Positions 45,806-54,139 are shown, counted from the stretch's first letter. The stretch is DNA of 64,000 nucleotides from Microbacterium sp. CBA3102 (GCF_007954505.1 NZ_CP042412.1:3224001-3288000); one strand, 5' to 3'. Program-made: numbers and translations. Notes: generated by a model not told the origin, from the letters alone.

Positions 45806-46495
45806 ATGAGTTATCTCGCTATCGTCGAACGCTTCGTCTCGCACCACTTTCCGCACGCGAGTGTCGCGCTGCTCGCGGGAAGCACGGCTCGCGGAACGAG
45901 GACCTCGACCAGCGACATCGACCTTCTCCTTCTCGGTGAAGAGATCTTCGCCGACGACCGCACGAGTCTGGCGGCGGCGTACCGCTTCGAGGACGAGATC
46001 TTTGAGGTCTTCGCGTATACCGAAGCGGGCTTCACGGTCTGGGCGAACCGCGGGTTCGAACAGCATCGACCAGTGATTGTCCAGATGCTTATTGATGGGA
46101 TCGCTGTCCGTGGCGCAACCGAACACGAGAGGTACAAACACGAGTGGTCTTGCAAATACGAGGCTGGGCCGACCCTTGACCCTACGGAAGCAACGTTCCG
46201 TCGCTACGTCATAACGGACTTGCTGGATGACTATCGAGACGCAACCGACCCGGTTGAACGTCACATACTTGCGGCCCTCCTCTACGAGAAAACGGCTGAA
46301 CTCATACTGCTCTCGAACTCGCGTTGGATCGGCGCGGGCAAGTACCTCCCGCGACGGCTCACAGAGTTCGATCCAGATCGCGCTTCCGCTTTGTCCATTC
46401 CCCTAACGGAGAGTCAGCACGATCGTTTTGCGACTCAGATCGAGATCGAACTCGACCGTGCTGGAGGTCGCGTTCAGGAGGGCTTCCAGCGATAG
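45806..46495 (+). CDS. nucleotidyltransferase domain protein
   Basis: 229 aa. Pol-beta type NTase motif LLAGSTARGTRTSTSDIDLLLLG at residues ~22-44 (GS...D-x-D catalytic pair), then a helical C-terminal domain resembling that of aminoglycoside nucleotidyltransferases (LAALLYEKTAELILLSN). Possibly modifies a small molecule or RNA. It lies alone between element E8 and an IS3 remnant, a cassette-like position. Confidence 0.8.
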   Translation: MSYLAIVERFVSHHFPHASVALLAGSTARGTRTSTSDIDLLLLGEEIFADDRTSLAAAYRFEDEIFEVFAYTEAGFTVWANRGFEQHRPVIVQMLIDGIAVRGATEHERYKHEWSCKYEAGPTLDPTEATFRRYVITDLLDDYRDATDPVERHILAALLYEKTAELILLSNSRWIGAGKYLPRRLTEFDPDRASALSIPLTESQHDRFATQIEIELDRAGGRVQEGFQR

Positions 46496-46738
46496 CTCAT
46501 CGCGCTGCTGCCGCGCCGACGCCGAACGCGCTTTCGTGGCCCGGTATCCGCGGGCGGTGAGGAACCCCACCTCGGCCTGCCGCAACACACGGCACACGAG
46601 CTCGACCCCGAAACGACCACGCATCTTGTCGACGAACGCGATCATCTCTACGAGGGGCGGCCGAGCTCGGTCGCGAAAAACATGCTCGTTGACCGGAGGA
46701 TCTCGTTCACCTTCTCCAACTCGGCGATCTGCTTCTTC
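46496..46738 (-). pseudogene. IS3 family OrfA-OrfB remnant
   Basis: Minus strand: OrfA tail LKKQIAELEKVNEILRSTS, MFFATELGRP, then in another frame the OrfB head MIAFVDKMRGRFGVELVCRVLRQA and ATKARSASARQQRDE. Everything further is missing. It is inserted or joined directly against the tniB fragment. Confidence 0.75.
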
Positions 46739-46824
46739 AACCGCATACTCGACATCAACAAGCAGACGCACCTCATCCCCGAGGCCGTCGACGCCGCCCA
46801 AGAAGCACTCCTCATAGGAGGATA
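46739..46824 (+). pseudogene. tniB C-terminal fragment at the right transposon end
   Basis: Encodes RILDINKQTHLIPEAVDAAQ then EALLIGG and a stop, nearly identical to the end of the intact TniB at 23939 but on the opposite strand. With the end repeat behind it, this is the tniB-side end of a second, related transposon. Confidence 0.88.
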
Positions 46825-46864
46825 ATCGGCGCGGGAACCACGACACTTATCGCCGCAAGTCACA
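46801..46864 (-). repeat. right terminal inverted repeat of the transposon
   Basis: On the minus strand it starts TGTGACTTGCGGCGATAAG and aligns without gaps to 23900-23963. Immediately outside lies CCCCTATTC (46865-46873), the second copy of the 9-bp flank. Confidence 0.75.
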
Positions 46865-46917
46865 CCCCTATTCAGCGCTGCACGAGACACCTCGCCGTAA
46901 ACGATCGATTTCGGCAG
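46865..46917. repeat. 9-bp duplication plus right half of palindromic element E5
   Basis: CCCCTATTC, a spacer, then GCCGTAAACGATCGATTTC and GGCAGC (46894-46917), the right part of the element whose left part is at 23855-23889. The core reads GATCGA rather than GATCGT. Confidence 0.72.
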
Positions 46918-47619
46918 CTCCTGAACCTCGCTGCCGAACGACCGGCTCGGATCTGTCGCGGGCGAATTGCTCGCCGTGAAACTGCTTGAAGAGGCCGCGG
47001 GGAAAAGAATGAGCCGCTGAGAGTGTGGCGGGGCACAGCAGCGGTCCCGGTTCAGTCTGGGGAACTGGTCGGGACCGCCGGTCGGCTTCGCTGGGGACTC
47101 CGCCGACCAGACCGCCTACGTAGCGCGGCCACAAACAACGTAGCCGGGGCCTCCCCGGTGTTCAGAGGGGCTTGCTTAAGCAGCCGCCGTGATAATTCGT
47201 CGCAGTGACGCGGGTCACTATCAGCAATCCGCAACAGACGAGAGCGTTGCCCTACGTCCAAGCCCGGTTCAATCGGCGGAAGTTACAGCAGCTCGTCCAC
47301 GCCATAGATCTGTCGTTTCGGGGGGCGACGAGAGTAGTCCCCGGCTGTCACTGCTGGGCTGTCCCTGAACCAGGGTGTCGTTAGGGGCAGCCCAGCCCGG
47401 CTCAAACGCCGGCTCGAACAGTGCGTTGCGCCCACTCCCCAGTACCGACCGACCCACCGCGCGGTAGATCCATGGTCGCACCTTTGCTCGGATGACAAAA
47501 GGTCTCGTGGACGCACCGAAGTAATGTGGTGTTCGGACATCACAGACTGAAGGACGGGGCTAGCGACTATCGTCGTGGCTCCAAGTCGGGTATCCGTGGA
47601 GACAAGAAAAGGATCCGTC
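46918..47619. other. 700 bp without a recognisable gene
   Basis: Short open frames exist on both strands but none resembles a family. A minus-strand stretch near 47150-47250 (SDPRHCDELSRRLLKQAP) looks weakly protein-like and may be a gene remnant. No repeat of the families described elsewhere was seen here. Confidence 0.4.
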
Positions 47620-47964
47620 ATGGGCAAGTTTATTTACGAGGGTGGGCCGAAGGTTGAGATCGAAGATCGTGCTCTCACGCATCTTCAGCTCGTGATGACT
47701 GCGAAGTTGCGGCGCGGTGAACCTTTCACTTTCACGTGGAAGGAAGACGTGGGCACTGGTGGGGGCCGTACAAGCGTCTGGATCCACCCGGGCAGTTCGA
47801 TGGTGTTCAAATTCTTCGGTAGTCGAGCGCCAGCGATCAACCGTGCCTGGGTGGATGCTCTCGCCTTTGGCGCGAACTCCCCCACGGGGCTGTACCTCAC
47901 GCCTGAACCGGTAGAAGAAACACGGTTGGAGCGCGACTCGGAGACTGCCTCAATCCGCGCGTGA
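47620..47964 (+). CDS. DUF7882-type small protein, copy 1
   Basis: 114 aa from ATG 47620 (AAAAGGA upstream). Pattern shared with two paralogues at 48283 and 49940: IEDRALTHLQLVMTAKLRRGEPFTFTW, an Arg-Thr-Ser-Val-Trp-Ile-His-Pro stretch, and a W-V-x-x-L helix. Such ~105-residue proteins are typical of Microbacteriaceae and are sometimes mislabelled as DNA ligases in databases. Function unknown. Confidence 0.8.
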   Translation: MGKFIYEGGPKVEIEDRALTHLQLVMTAKLRRGEPFTFTWKEDVGTGGGRTSVWIHPGSSMVFKFFGSRAPAINRAWVDALAFGANSPTGLYLTPEPVEETRLERDSETASIRA

Positions 47965-48010
47965 TTGCAACCCCCATCGAGCGCGTAGCACTCGTATGTA
48001 GGGTTCTGGC

Positions 48011-48286
48011 ATGCGTGAGCGTTCGGTGGTGCAGACTCGTGTCAGCATCGACGGCTCCAGTTTTGTCCTTGCTCCCTCGCAGGACATCGAGCAGCTGTGT
48101 GATCGGCTGGAAGCTGCCGTCACGAGGACGGGGAGGGTAGTGCTCTTCGTAACCGCGGATGAGCGACGGGTGAGAGCGCTGATCACCCCGAGCAGCCGGG
48201 TTGTGATCTCTGAAGAGGACGTGCATGTCGATTCCGACGATGCCGTGCTTTCGCTGAATGGGTCGGGGAGCTGGGATCTGCTCTAG
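48011..48286 (+). CDS. hypothetical protein
   Basis: 91 aa with alternating beta-like and helical stretches (QDIEQLCDRLEAAVTRTGRVVLFVTADERRVR), no membrane segment, no known motif. Its stop overlaps the convergent DUF7882 stop codon by 4 bp. Function unknown. Confidence 0.6.
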   Translation: MRERSVVQTRVSIDGSSFVLAPSQDIEQLCDRLEAAVTRTGRVVLFVTADERRVRALITPSSRVVISEEDVHVDSDDAVLSLNGSGSWDLL

Positions 48287-48606
48287 GCCTGCTCGAGTTC
48301 GGGCGTGTCCAGCACTTCATCGACGAGCGCAATCCCGCCGCTGGAGTTCGCCGTCTGCATGAGCTGCTCCACCCATTTCATGTTGATCTGAGGTGGTTCC
48401 GGTTCTTCGAACACGAACCGCAACGGAATCGAGGGATGAATCCAGATCGTTGAACGCCCGCCGGGTTCGCCGACGGGGTGCTTCCAGGAGAGCGTGAAAC
48501 TCTCATTGCGGCGGAGCTTCGTCGCAATCACCAGTTTGAGATGAGCGAGCGCGCGATCTTCGATGTGAATCGGCTCGGTGCCTGGACCGTAAAACAGGAT
48601 CGCCAT
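48283..48606 (-). CDS. DUF7882-type small protein, copy 2
   Basis: 107 aa from ATG 48606 (MAILFYGPGTEPIHIEDRAL). Closest to the copy at 49940 (RRNESFTLSWKHPVGEPGGRSTIWIHPS; INMKWVEQLMQTANSSGGI). Function unknown; soluble and probably a small alpha-beta fold. Confidence 0.8.
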   Translation of the reverse strand: MAILFYGPGTEPIHIEDRALAHLKLVIATKLRRNESFTLSWKHPVGEPGGRSTIWIHPSIPLRFVFEEPEPPQINMKWVEQLMQTANSSGGIALVDEVLDTPELEQA

Positions 48607-48787
48607 GCGACCTACCCTACTTACGGTGCTAGTCACAGTGTGGCCGATACCCGCGTGAGACGTTGCGTCCATGATCGACGGCCGACCACATAGTTGTACG
48701 GCAGGCGCATCTGCGTCTGATCTTCGTGGTCGGGCCGTTCGCTAACGTAGAAGACGCACTCCTCAGACCCCGCACTTGGAGGCAGCC

Positions 48788-49075
48788 TTGAGTCTTCTGG
48801 AAGAGGTTCGGCGAATCGTCGACGCAGTTCCCTCGGGCAGGTGATCACGTACGGCGAGATTGCTTCGCTGGTGGGGGTTCATCCCAGGCAGGGCAGGCCG
48901 GCTGGTGGCACGGCTCGAAGATGACAGTCCTTGGTGGAGAGTGGTGTACAGCGATGGGTCTCCGGCGACCTGTCATGATGGTGCCGCTCGTACTCTTCTT
49001 CGGGAGGAGGAGACACCGATGTGTGGTGAACGAGTCGATGTCAGGAGATCTCTTGAGCAACGTCGAAGCTCCTGA
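48788..49075 (+). pseudogene. alkyltransferase-like (ATL/MGMT domain) protein, two frameshifts
   Basis: TTG 48788 with GGAGG upstream: LSLLEEVRRIVDAVPSG, then one base is missing before QVITYGEIASLVGVHPRQ, and one extra base lies before AGRLVARLEDDSPWWRVVYSDG. VITYGEIA and WWRVV are hallmark residues of the MGMT DNA-binding fold. No PCHR active-site Cys is present, as in ATL proteins that flag alkylated bases for repair. Repaired length would be ~95 aa. It overlaps the start of the UDG gene. Confidence 0.75.
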
Positions 49076-49658
49076 TCCTTTCGCTCTGCTTCGCCATGAG
49101 CTGATCCACGATGTCGCCAACAGCGGTTTCCGAGAGCAGGGCATGGATCCCGTATATACGGCGGGCGCGAGCGCCCGTGTCGCTGTCATCGGTCAGGCGC
49201 CGGGTCGGCGTGCACAAGCCAGCGGGGTGCCCTGGGACGACGCGAGTGGCGCCACGCTCATGGAATGGCTGGGGGTCACGGAAAGACAGTTCCGTGACCC
49301 GGAACAGTTTGCTCTCCTGCCGATGGACTTTTACTACCCGGGACCCGGTCGGAACGGATCGGGCGATGCACCTCCGCGACCAGGCGTCGCCGCTCGGTGG
49401 CACCCACCTTTGTTCTCGTTGATGCCAAGTATCCGACTGACCCTTCTCATCGGTAGATATGCCCAGCAGGCATATCTACCGATCGCCACCACACAGACTC
49501 TGACCGACACCGTGCGGAACTACGAGCAGTTCCTTCCCGAACGATTCCCGCTGGTGCACCCCTCGCCGCTGAACTTTCGCTGGCATGCCAGGAACCCGTG
49601 GTATGCGACGGATGTCGTAGAGGACCTTCGTCGGCACGTCGAGAGGGCACTGCGGTAA
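49053..49658 (+). CDS. uracil-DNA glycosylase family protein, second copy
   Basis: 201 aa, TTG start 49053 chosen for the AGGAG eight bases upstream and alignment with the copy at 9720. Same motifs: VAVIGQAPGRRAQASGVPWD, ALLPMDFYYPGPGRNGSGDAPP, LVHPSPLNFRWHARNPWY. Strongly similar throughout. Lies directly behind the alkyltransferase-like gene, hinting at a base-damage repair unit, and is followed by the second copy of the structured RNA candidate. Confidence 0.85.
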   Translation: MSNVEAPDPFALLRHELIHDVANSGFREQGMDPVYTAGASARVAVIGQAPGRRAQASGVPWDDASGATLMEWLGVTERQFRDPEQFALLPMDFYYPGPGRNGSGDAPPRPGVAARWHPPLFSLMPSIRLTLLIGRYAQQAYLPIATTQTLTDTVRNYEQFLPERFPLVHPSPLNFRWHARNPWYATDVVEDLRRHVERALR

Positions 49659-49696
49659 GTTCCCGTAGCAATCGCCGCGCCGCTGCAGCTTGGCCG

Positions 49697-49862
49697 CCAT
49701 GTCCACCTTTTGGGGGACATGGATGGTAACGTTTGGTTAGTAGCTGGGGCTACTTGCGGAGCGTCTGGGGCGCTACGCCACACGCAACGAGGCGATGTCA
49801 CGTTTCTGTGACGAGCCCTCTCGGAGCCTCGGTTCTGGGGAACTCATCGTTTCGAGAAGGCT
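49697..49862 (+). ncRNA. candidate structured RNA downstream of UDG gene, copy 2
   Basis: Starts 38 bases after the UDG stop. Hairpins: CCATGTCC/GGACATGG (49697-49722), GTAGC-TGGG-GCTAC (49740-49753), GCGT/ACGC enclosing GGCG-cta-CGCC (49761-49785), GTCACG/TGTGAC (49797-49812; pairs kept although a base differs from copy 1), AGCCCTCTC/GAGAAGGCT (49814-49862) enclosing TTC-TGGG-GAA. Conserved with 9489-9653. Confidence 0.6.
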
Positions 49863-49939
49863 GCCCCTCGGCTAGAGAGTCTTTAACGCGCAATACGCAA
49901 GGCGGGCCCGCGTAGTATCGTTCCCACTCGAGTGGGGGG

Positions 49940-50254
49940 TCATCCTGTGGGTGTTTCCAGGACTCCCTCGAGGAACGTGATGCCTCCGGAGCTGTTGGCT
50001 GACTCCATCAGCGTGTGGATCCATTGCAGGTTGAGTTGCGGGGGTTCGAGCTCATCGAAGGTGAATTGCAGTGGGATCGACGGGTGTAGCCAGATGGTGC
50101 TGCGCCCTTCAGGGTCCCCTTCCGGATGACGCCAGGACAGGGTGAAGGACTCGTTGCGGCGGAGCTTGGTGGCGACGATCACTTTGAGGTGTGCGAGGGC
50201 ACGTTCCTCGATGTGGATCGGCGCTTCCGACCCGCCGTAGTGCAGTGTGCCCAT
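49940..50254 (-). CDS. DUF7882-type small protein, copy 3
   Basis: 104 aa from ATG 50254 (MGTLHYGGSEAPIHIEERAL). Nearly collinear with copy 2 (RRNESFTLSWRHPEGDPEGRS; LNLQWIHTLMESANSSGGI). An upstream in-frame ATG would add up to 13 residues. Function unknown. Confidence 0.8.
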   Translation of the reverse strand: MGTLHYGGSEAPIHIEERALAHLKVIVATKLRRNESFTLSWRHPEGDPEGRSTIWLHPSIPLQFTFDELEPPQLNLQWIHTLMESANSSGGITFLEGVLETPTG

Positions 50255-50315
50255 GGTGGACGACATCCATTCTCGGAATGACAACTCGGTCACATCGGCG
50301 AGAGGCTCGCTATGC

Positions 50316-50864
50316 CTACGGTTGCCCTTCCAGGTTAGTGGGCGGGTACCAGACCCGTTTGCCCTCCACCGATGCGAACGACGTGAGTGTGTGGGGTTTG
50401 GTGGAGGTGGCGCTCATGATGTCCTTCACAGAAATGTGGCGAACGAGCAGCGCGTCCGCGATGAGAGACCGGTGGCAGCGCCACGGGACCGCTTCCGCGC
50501 ACATGATGGCCACAGTCTTCTCTTTTGCTCGATCGATCAGACGGTCTATTCCGCGCGAGAAGGGCTCGGTTTGCATGTAGTCGGCGTAGCTGCGGAAGCT
50601 TTTGTTGCGCCAGGCGCCGTTGATGCTCTCGACGTTCACGGGGGTGTGGCGGAGACCGCCGAGTTCTTCCATCCGCGCGTACTGCAGGCCGGCGTCCGTC
50701 AGGCTTTCCTCAAGCGCCTGCGCGCCGAATTGCGGGTTATGTCGGGAGCCGGGAACCGTCCGCACATCGATGAGTTGTTGCACGCCGTTGTTTTCGAGCA
50801 GCGCTATGAACTCCTCGATCGGGTGTGTGGAGTGACCGATGGTGAACACTGTAGGGGGTTGCAT
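50316..50864 (-). CDS. DUF488 family protein
   Basis: 182 aa from ATG 50864 (MQPPTVFTIGHSTHPIEEF). DUF488 features: TIGHST near the start, LIDVRTVPGSRHNPQFG, and the Cys-containing AIMCAEAVPWRCHRSLIADAL near residue 135. The family has a rhodanese-like or phosphatase-like fold of unproven function and is often near DNA-repair genes. Followed by small conserved genes on the same strand. Confidence 0.85.
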   Translation of the reverse strand: MQPPTVFTIGHSTHPIEEFIALLENNGVQQLIDVRTVPGSRHNPQFGAQALEESLTDAGLQYARMEELGGLRHTPVNVESINGAWRNKSFRSYADYMQTEPFSRGIDRLIDRAKEKTVAIMCAEAVPWRCHRSLIADALLVRHISVKDIMSATSTKPHTLTSFASVEGKRVWYPPTNLEGQP

Positions 50865-50942
50865 CCTGCTCCTGAACGGTTGCGAGCGGTCGGTTTGCGA
50901 CCGGGGAACTCCTCGCACCCAAGGGGTCCCCCGGTCAGCCGA

Positions 50943-51077
50943 TCAGCGGCTCGCTCCCTTGCGTGGCTTGAGGAAGACGTCGGGTTCGCGCTTTTCGCGC
51001 TTGGCCGCTCGCTTTTCCTTGATCGACAGCTGAGCGATCTTTTTCGCTCCACGTGTGGTTGGTGACTTACCGGGCAT
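50943..51077 (-). CDS. small Lys/Arg-rich protein
   Basis: 44 aa (MPGKSPTTRGAKKIAQLSIK, EKRAAKREKREPDVFLKPRK, GASR). Highly basic and predicted helical, suggesting nucleic-acid or ribosome association. Too short for most ORF callers. It precedes the DUF488 gene on the same strand. Confidence 0.6.
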   Translation of the reverse strand: MPGKSPTTRGAKKIAQLSIKEKRAAKREKREPDVFLKPRKGASR

Positions 51078-51192
51078 CAGAACTCGCTTCCCCTATTGGC
51101 TGGCGGATGAACCTCTGACCATAGCCGTCTTCCAAGGGAAGTCAACTTTGCAATCCGCCGCGCAGTCGCGGTGTAGGAAAAGGCCTTTCCTT

Positions 51193-51699
51193 TCAGATGA
51201 AGTCGTTTGCGGATGCTTGGGCAATGGTGTGTGCACGAATGTCGTGCATGGTGTGCACTGCTGCCGGATTCACTCCTGGAGGGCGCCCTGCGAGCTCTTG
51301 GATACGTTCGCAGATGAGGTGGGGGTCGACGTCTCGGTTCACCAGGAGTGCGGTGACGTCGGTGTCGATGCCGCGTGCTCGTTGGATGCGTCGATGGATG
51401 GACATGGCCCATCGGTGAACCTTCGAGGTTGTCCACGCGTCGGTGCAGTGGGGGTGATCGATGACGACGATGACGTGAGACAGCGAGGCGGGGACTGTCG
51501 ACGTGTTGCGCTTGTGGCGGCGAAGGAGGGCTGCCAGTCCTGCTCTGGTGTGCGCGCTGGTGCCGTCGATCCCGATGACGCTCACGCTCGGTGGCAAGGA
51601 CGCAGAACTTTTGGCTTCTGCGGTGGCGCTGAGGCATTGCAGGGGGTCGCCGGTCACCTCGACGAAGTGCCGCGAACTGCGGTGGTGTGTCATTCGCAT
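51193..51699 (-). CDS. hypothetical protein
   Basis: 168 aa. Contains a central beta-alpha pattern (SVSVIGIDGTSAHTRAGLAALLRRHK; SHVIVVIDHPHCTDAW; TDVTALLVNRDVDPHLI) that looks like a Rossmann-type or nuclease-like fold, with no catalytic motif I can name. Overlaps the upstream small gene by 10 bp, so the two are coupled. Confidence 0.6.
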   Translation of the reverse strand: MRMTHHRSSRHFVEVTGDPLQCLSATAEAKSSASLPPSVSVIGIDGTSAHTRAGLAALLRRHKRNTSTVPASLSHVIVVIDHPHCTDAWTTSKVHRWAMSIHRRIQRARGIDTDVTALLVNRDVDPHLICERIQELAGRPPGVNPAAVHTMHDIRAHTIAQASANDFI

Positions 51700-51845
51700 G
51701 GCATCTCCGCATCGAAGGACGATGCGCGCGAGGCGGTGGTGCGGGTTTCACGTTCGCGGAGACGATGGAGCGTTTCTTGCAGCGCGGCAATGCGCGCTGT
51801 CGCGGCTTCGCCGATGAGTACGGCGGGGCTGTGTTCGGTGGTCAT
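51690..51845 (-). CDS. small hypothetical protein
   Basis: 51 aa from ATG 51845 (AAGGAAG upstream): MTTEHSPAVLIGEAATARIA, then ALQETLHRLRERE, a single amphipathic helix and a disordered tail. Overlaps the 168-aa gene. Function unknown. Confidence 0.5.
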   Translation of the reverse strand: MTTEHSPAVLIGEAATARIAALQETLHRLRERETRTTASRASSFDAEMPCE

Positions 51846-51910
51846 GGGGCTTCCTTGGGTACGGCAAGAGAGCGCGTCCCAGAGGACGCGGCGCACGTGG
51901 CTACGAGGCG

Positions 51911-52045
51911 TTACGCGCGCTGCGGTGGAGCCCGTCGAACACGCAAGAACCGCGAACCGTCACTGGGGGAAGAATCCGCAGCAACCCGGGAGCGGGCAGC
52001 CGGCTGTGCAACGAGAGCGTTGCGTGAAGCAAGAAGGGCTGCCAT
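51911..52045 (-). CDS. possible small basic protein
   Basis: 44 codons (MAALLASRNALVAQPAARSR, VAADSSPSDGSRFLRVRRAP, PQRA) with a GGTGAGGGC stretch just before the ATG. Same strand as the two genes downstream. No homologue recognised, so it may be chance. Confidence 0.3.
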   Translation of the reverse strand: MAALLASRNALVAQPAARSRVAADSSPSDGSRFLRVRRAPPQRA

Positions 52046-52140
52046 GCCCTCACCCTAGCTAGTCGGGGGGTTAACGCAACCGGCTCGCCTACCGAGGTGG
52101 GTAACTTGCGTTTTCTGTAGGTGAGGCTATGGTGAGGGCC

Positions 52141-52302
52141 ATGACCACCGGTGTTGACCCCATTCGCTCGGAGCGCTTCGCAGACGCCTCCGTCGTGACG
52201 AGTGTGGTCGACATCGCAGGTGCGCGGCACGAGGTCCTTCCGCCCCGGTTCACCGGCGGCGACCTGCTCTTCCGGTCCCCATCCCGCGCTGCATCCCCGT
52301 AG
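52141..52302 (+). CDS. small hypothetical protein
   Basis: 53 aa (MTTGVDPIRSERFADASVVT, then SVVDIAGARHEVLPPRFTGG). Followed by a terminator at 52330. GTGAGG occurs upstream of ATG 52141. No family recognised; length and codon use are compatible with a real gene. Confidence 0.45.
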   Translation: MTTGVDPIRSERFADASVVTSVVDIAGARHEVLPPRFTGGDLLFRSPSRAASP

Positions 52303-52329
52303 ACCCGTCGTCGGGCTACCCGGTCACCC

Positions 52330-52357
52330 AGCGCGTCGCGGAAGCGGCGCTTTTTTT
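52330..52357 (+). terminator. intrinsic terminator before the DksA-type gene
   Basis: AGCGCGTCGC-ggaa-GCGGCGCT followed by seven T. Ends transcription of the small gene at 52141; the next ribosome site (AAAGGAG) follows directly. Confidence 0.7.
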
Positions 52358-52375
52358 GTACCCAAAGGAGCAGTC

Positions 52376-52705
52376 ATGGCAAATTTCCCCCTCTCTGACG
52401 TAACGGTCGAGACCCCCCACACCCTCGACATGAGGACACAGCTCGAGCAACGTCTCCAGGAGCGTCAGAGTCTTCTGGCCGAGCTGGAGCCTCGCGCGAT
52501 TCCGACCATCGACCCTGTCGCGTACCAGACAGCAGCGGCGCACCGTGTCACGATCCAACAGATCAGCGCGGCTCTGGAGCGGTTGGATGCGGGCACGTAC
52601 GGTCAGTGCGTGCGATGCGGGCGGCAGATCGCGCCGGCGCGCCTCGAAGTGGTCCCCCATGCATCCGCCTGCATTGAGTGTCAGAACCATGCCGAAGCCG
52701 CGTAG
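52376..52705 (+). CDS. DksA/TraR-type C4 zinc-finger protein
   Basis: 109 aa from ATG 52376, with AAAGGAG eight bases upstream. N-terminal coiled coil (MRTQLEQRLQERQSLLAELE and HRVTIQQISAALERLDAGTYG) and the C-terminal C4 finger QCVRCGRQI ... SACIECQNHAE. DksA-type proteins act in the RNA polymerase secondary channel and modulate initiation. Actinobacterial short forms are poorly studied. Confidence 0.85.
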   Translation: MANFPLSDVTVETPHTLDMRTQLEQRLQERQSLLAELEPRAIPTIDPVAYQTAAAHRVTIQQISAALERLDAGTYGQCVRCGRQIAPARLEVVPHASACIECQNHAEAA

Positions 52706-52965
52706 CTGTAAACCGATCGAGATCCCGTCGTGTCCGCCTGACCCGAGAGGAATCCGGGTGATCATCGTTCGTCGAGGATCCCGGCTCTCAGGCCCGCCGT
52801 CGGAACAGGGTGATGCCCGGTTCCATACCCAGAAGCCCCCTGGCGTGGCGCAATCCCCGGGGTGGGATGACGACCTCAGCCGGGCAATCGCTGCCTGAAT
52901 TGTCGCCTGCAGGTGGGTGCCGATCACACCGCGCACTTGTCCACAGCAACCAGATGGGAAATCAG

Positions 52966-53496
52966 ATGTCAATCAAACGCCGGTCGAGTGCGTCCGCGAT
53001 CGGCGGGATTGTCGCAGCCGCAATGATGCTCGTTGGGTGCGCGGGGATACCCGCCGACGTCGATGGCACTCTCCGCGCTGCCCAGGGCGGCGACCTACGC
53101 GTAGGAATCACCCACAACCCACCGTGGACAGACACCACAGACCCAGACAAACTCTCCGGGGAGGACGTGCGACTCGTCGAGAAATTCGCCGAGTCGATCG
53201 ACGCAACCGTTGTGTGGACAGTGGGAAGTGAAGCTATCCTCACCGACCAGCTCCACACCGGTTCCCTTGATCCTGTCATCGGCGGGTTCACCGATGACAC
53301 ACCACGGACCGACAACGCATCGACGCCGCATCCCCGCACGGCATCACGGTCGGCACCCGTAACACCGAAGCAGGAATGGCACGCGACCGCGGCTGACCTG
53401 CACGCGAAGGCTCGTGACACCGAACAGGTCTCGCGGGCCGGCGTCGGATTCAACACCGCGCCCCTCGCAGCGATGCGCCGAAAATCCCTGCCGTAA
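52966..53496 (+). pseudogene. solute-binding lipoprotein (family 3-like), truncated
   Basis: ATG 52966; signal with lipobox MMLVGCAG (Cys ~25). The first lobe of an amino-acid-type binding protein follows (LRVGITHNPPWTD; SGEDVRLVEKFAESIDATVVWTVG; GGFTDDTPRTDNA). The reading then degrades: another frame carries HGITVGTRNTEAGMARDRG. The stop codon is inside palindromic element E9. A normal protein would be ~270 aa. Confidence 0.7.
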
Positions 53497-53577
53497 GGGG
53501 TTTTCGGTGATCGTTTGTGGCGCCTCTAAAGCGCCGACGGTTCCGGTCCCGCCACAAACGATCGTTTTCGGCGGGCG
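53475..53577. repeat. two-part palindromic element, copy E9 (best preserved)
   Basis: Left part GCGCCGAAAATCCCTGCCG, hairpin CCCTgccgtaAGGG, GATCGTTTGTGGCG. 28 variable bases follow. Right part 53550-53577 is CGCCACAAACGATCGTTTTC, GGCGGGCG. Inner arms GATCGTTTGTGGCG and CGCCACAAACGATC are exact complements, and the outer arms CGCCGAAAA and TTTTCGGCG also pair. Confidence 0.88.
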
Positions 53578-53589
53578 TCTCCAGGATTC

Positions 53590-53763
53590 GACGATGCTGG
53601 CAGCCGGTATCTGGGTGCGAGTCTTCTGCGGCATGCGTGGACCTTCACGGACGACGATATCCAGGCGTTCCGGGATGAGCTGAAGAAGCGCTCCCTCGGC
53701 ATCGCATCTCACTGGCAGCACGAGGACGGCATCGCATTCATCGTCGCGGACGGCCGCGACTGA
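53590..53763 (+). pseudogene. C-terminal gene fragment
   Basis: Open frame with no start, ending TFTDDDIQAFRDELKKRSLG, IASHWQHEDGIAFIVADGRD and a stop at 53763. It looks like real protein, begins just after element E9, and belongs to no family I can name. Confidence 0.45.
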
Positions 53764-54009
53764 GGCTCCTGGCCGCTCCGGGCATCAAGTCATCACGCGG
53801 CGGCGCGTCGCCTGAAATCATGCGGAACGCGCTCTCACCTGCTCAGCCCATCTCACTTCCCTATCTGGCCCTTTACCGACGATAAGACCAGTTATCGCAG
53901 CTATCCGAGTCACTCGTGCTGCTGTCCATCGCGTCGTCACCTGCGCGGCAAGCCGCGACGAATTCCTGACTGCGATGTAGGTGTGCGACGTGCACGACGT
54001 ATGCAGACT

Positions 54010-54063
54010 TTGCACCGTGCGCACCGTGTACAACGTGTACAACGTGTACAACGTGTGCAACGC
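54010..54063. repeat. nine-base tandem repeats
   Basis: Six 9-bp units: TTGCACCGT, GCGCACCGT, then GTACAACGT three times, then GTGCAACGC. They lie in a 370-bp stretch without a confident gene, ~80 bp beyond the 3' end of the minus-strand gene at 54140. Iteron-like or operator-like array. Confidence 0.75.
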
Positions 54064-54139
54064 ACGAGCAGCGGACCTCGCCTGGCCGAGGCCGACTCGC
54101 CAGCGGCGCTTATGGACGTTCCGCGACTTTGCGGATCCC

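Noticed and set aside
54010..54063. CRISPR array
   Set aside because: The repeats are 9 bp and directly adjacent with no spacers; no cas genes are present.
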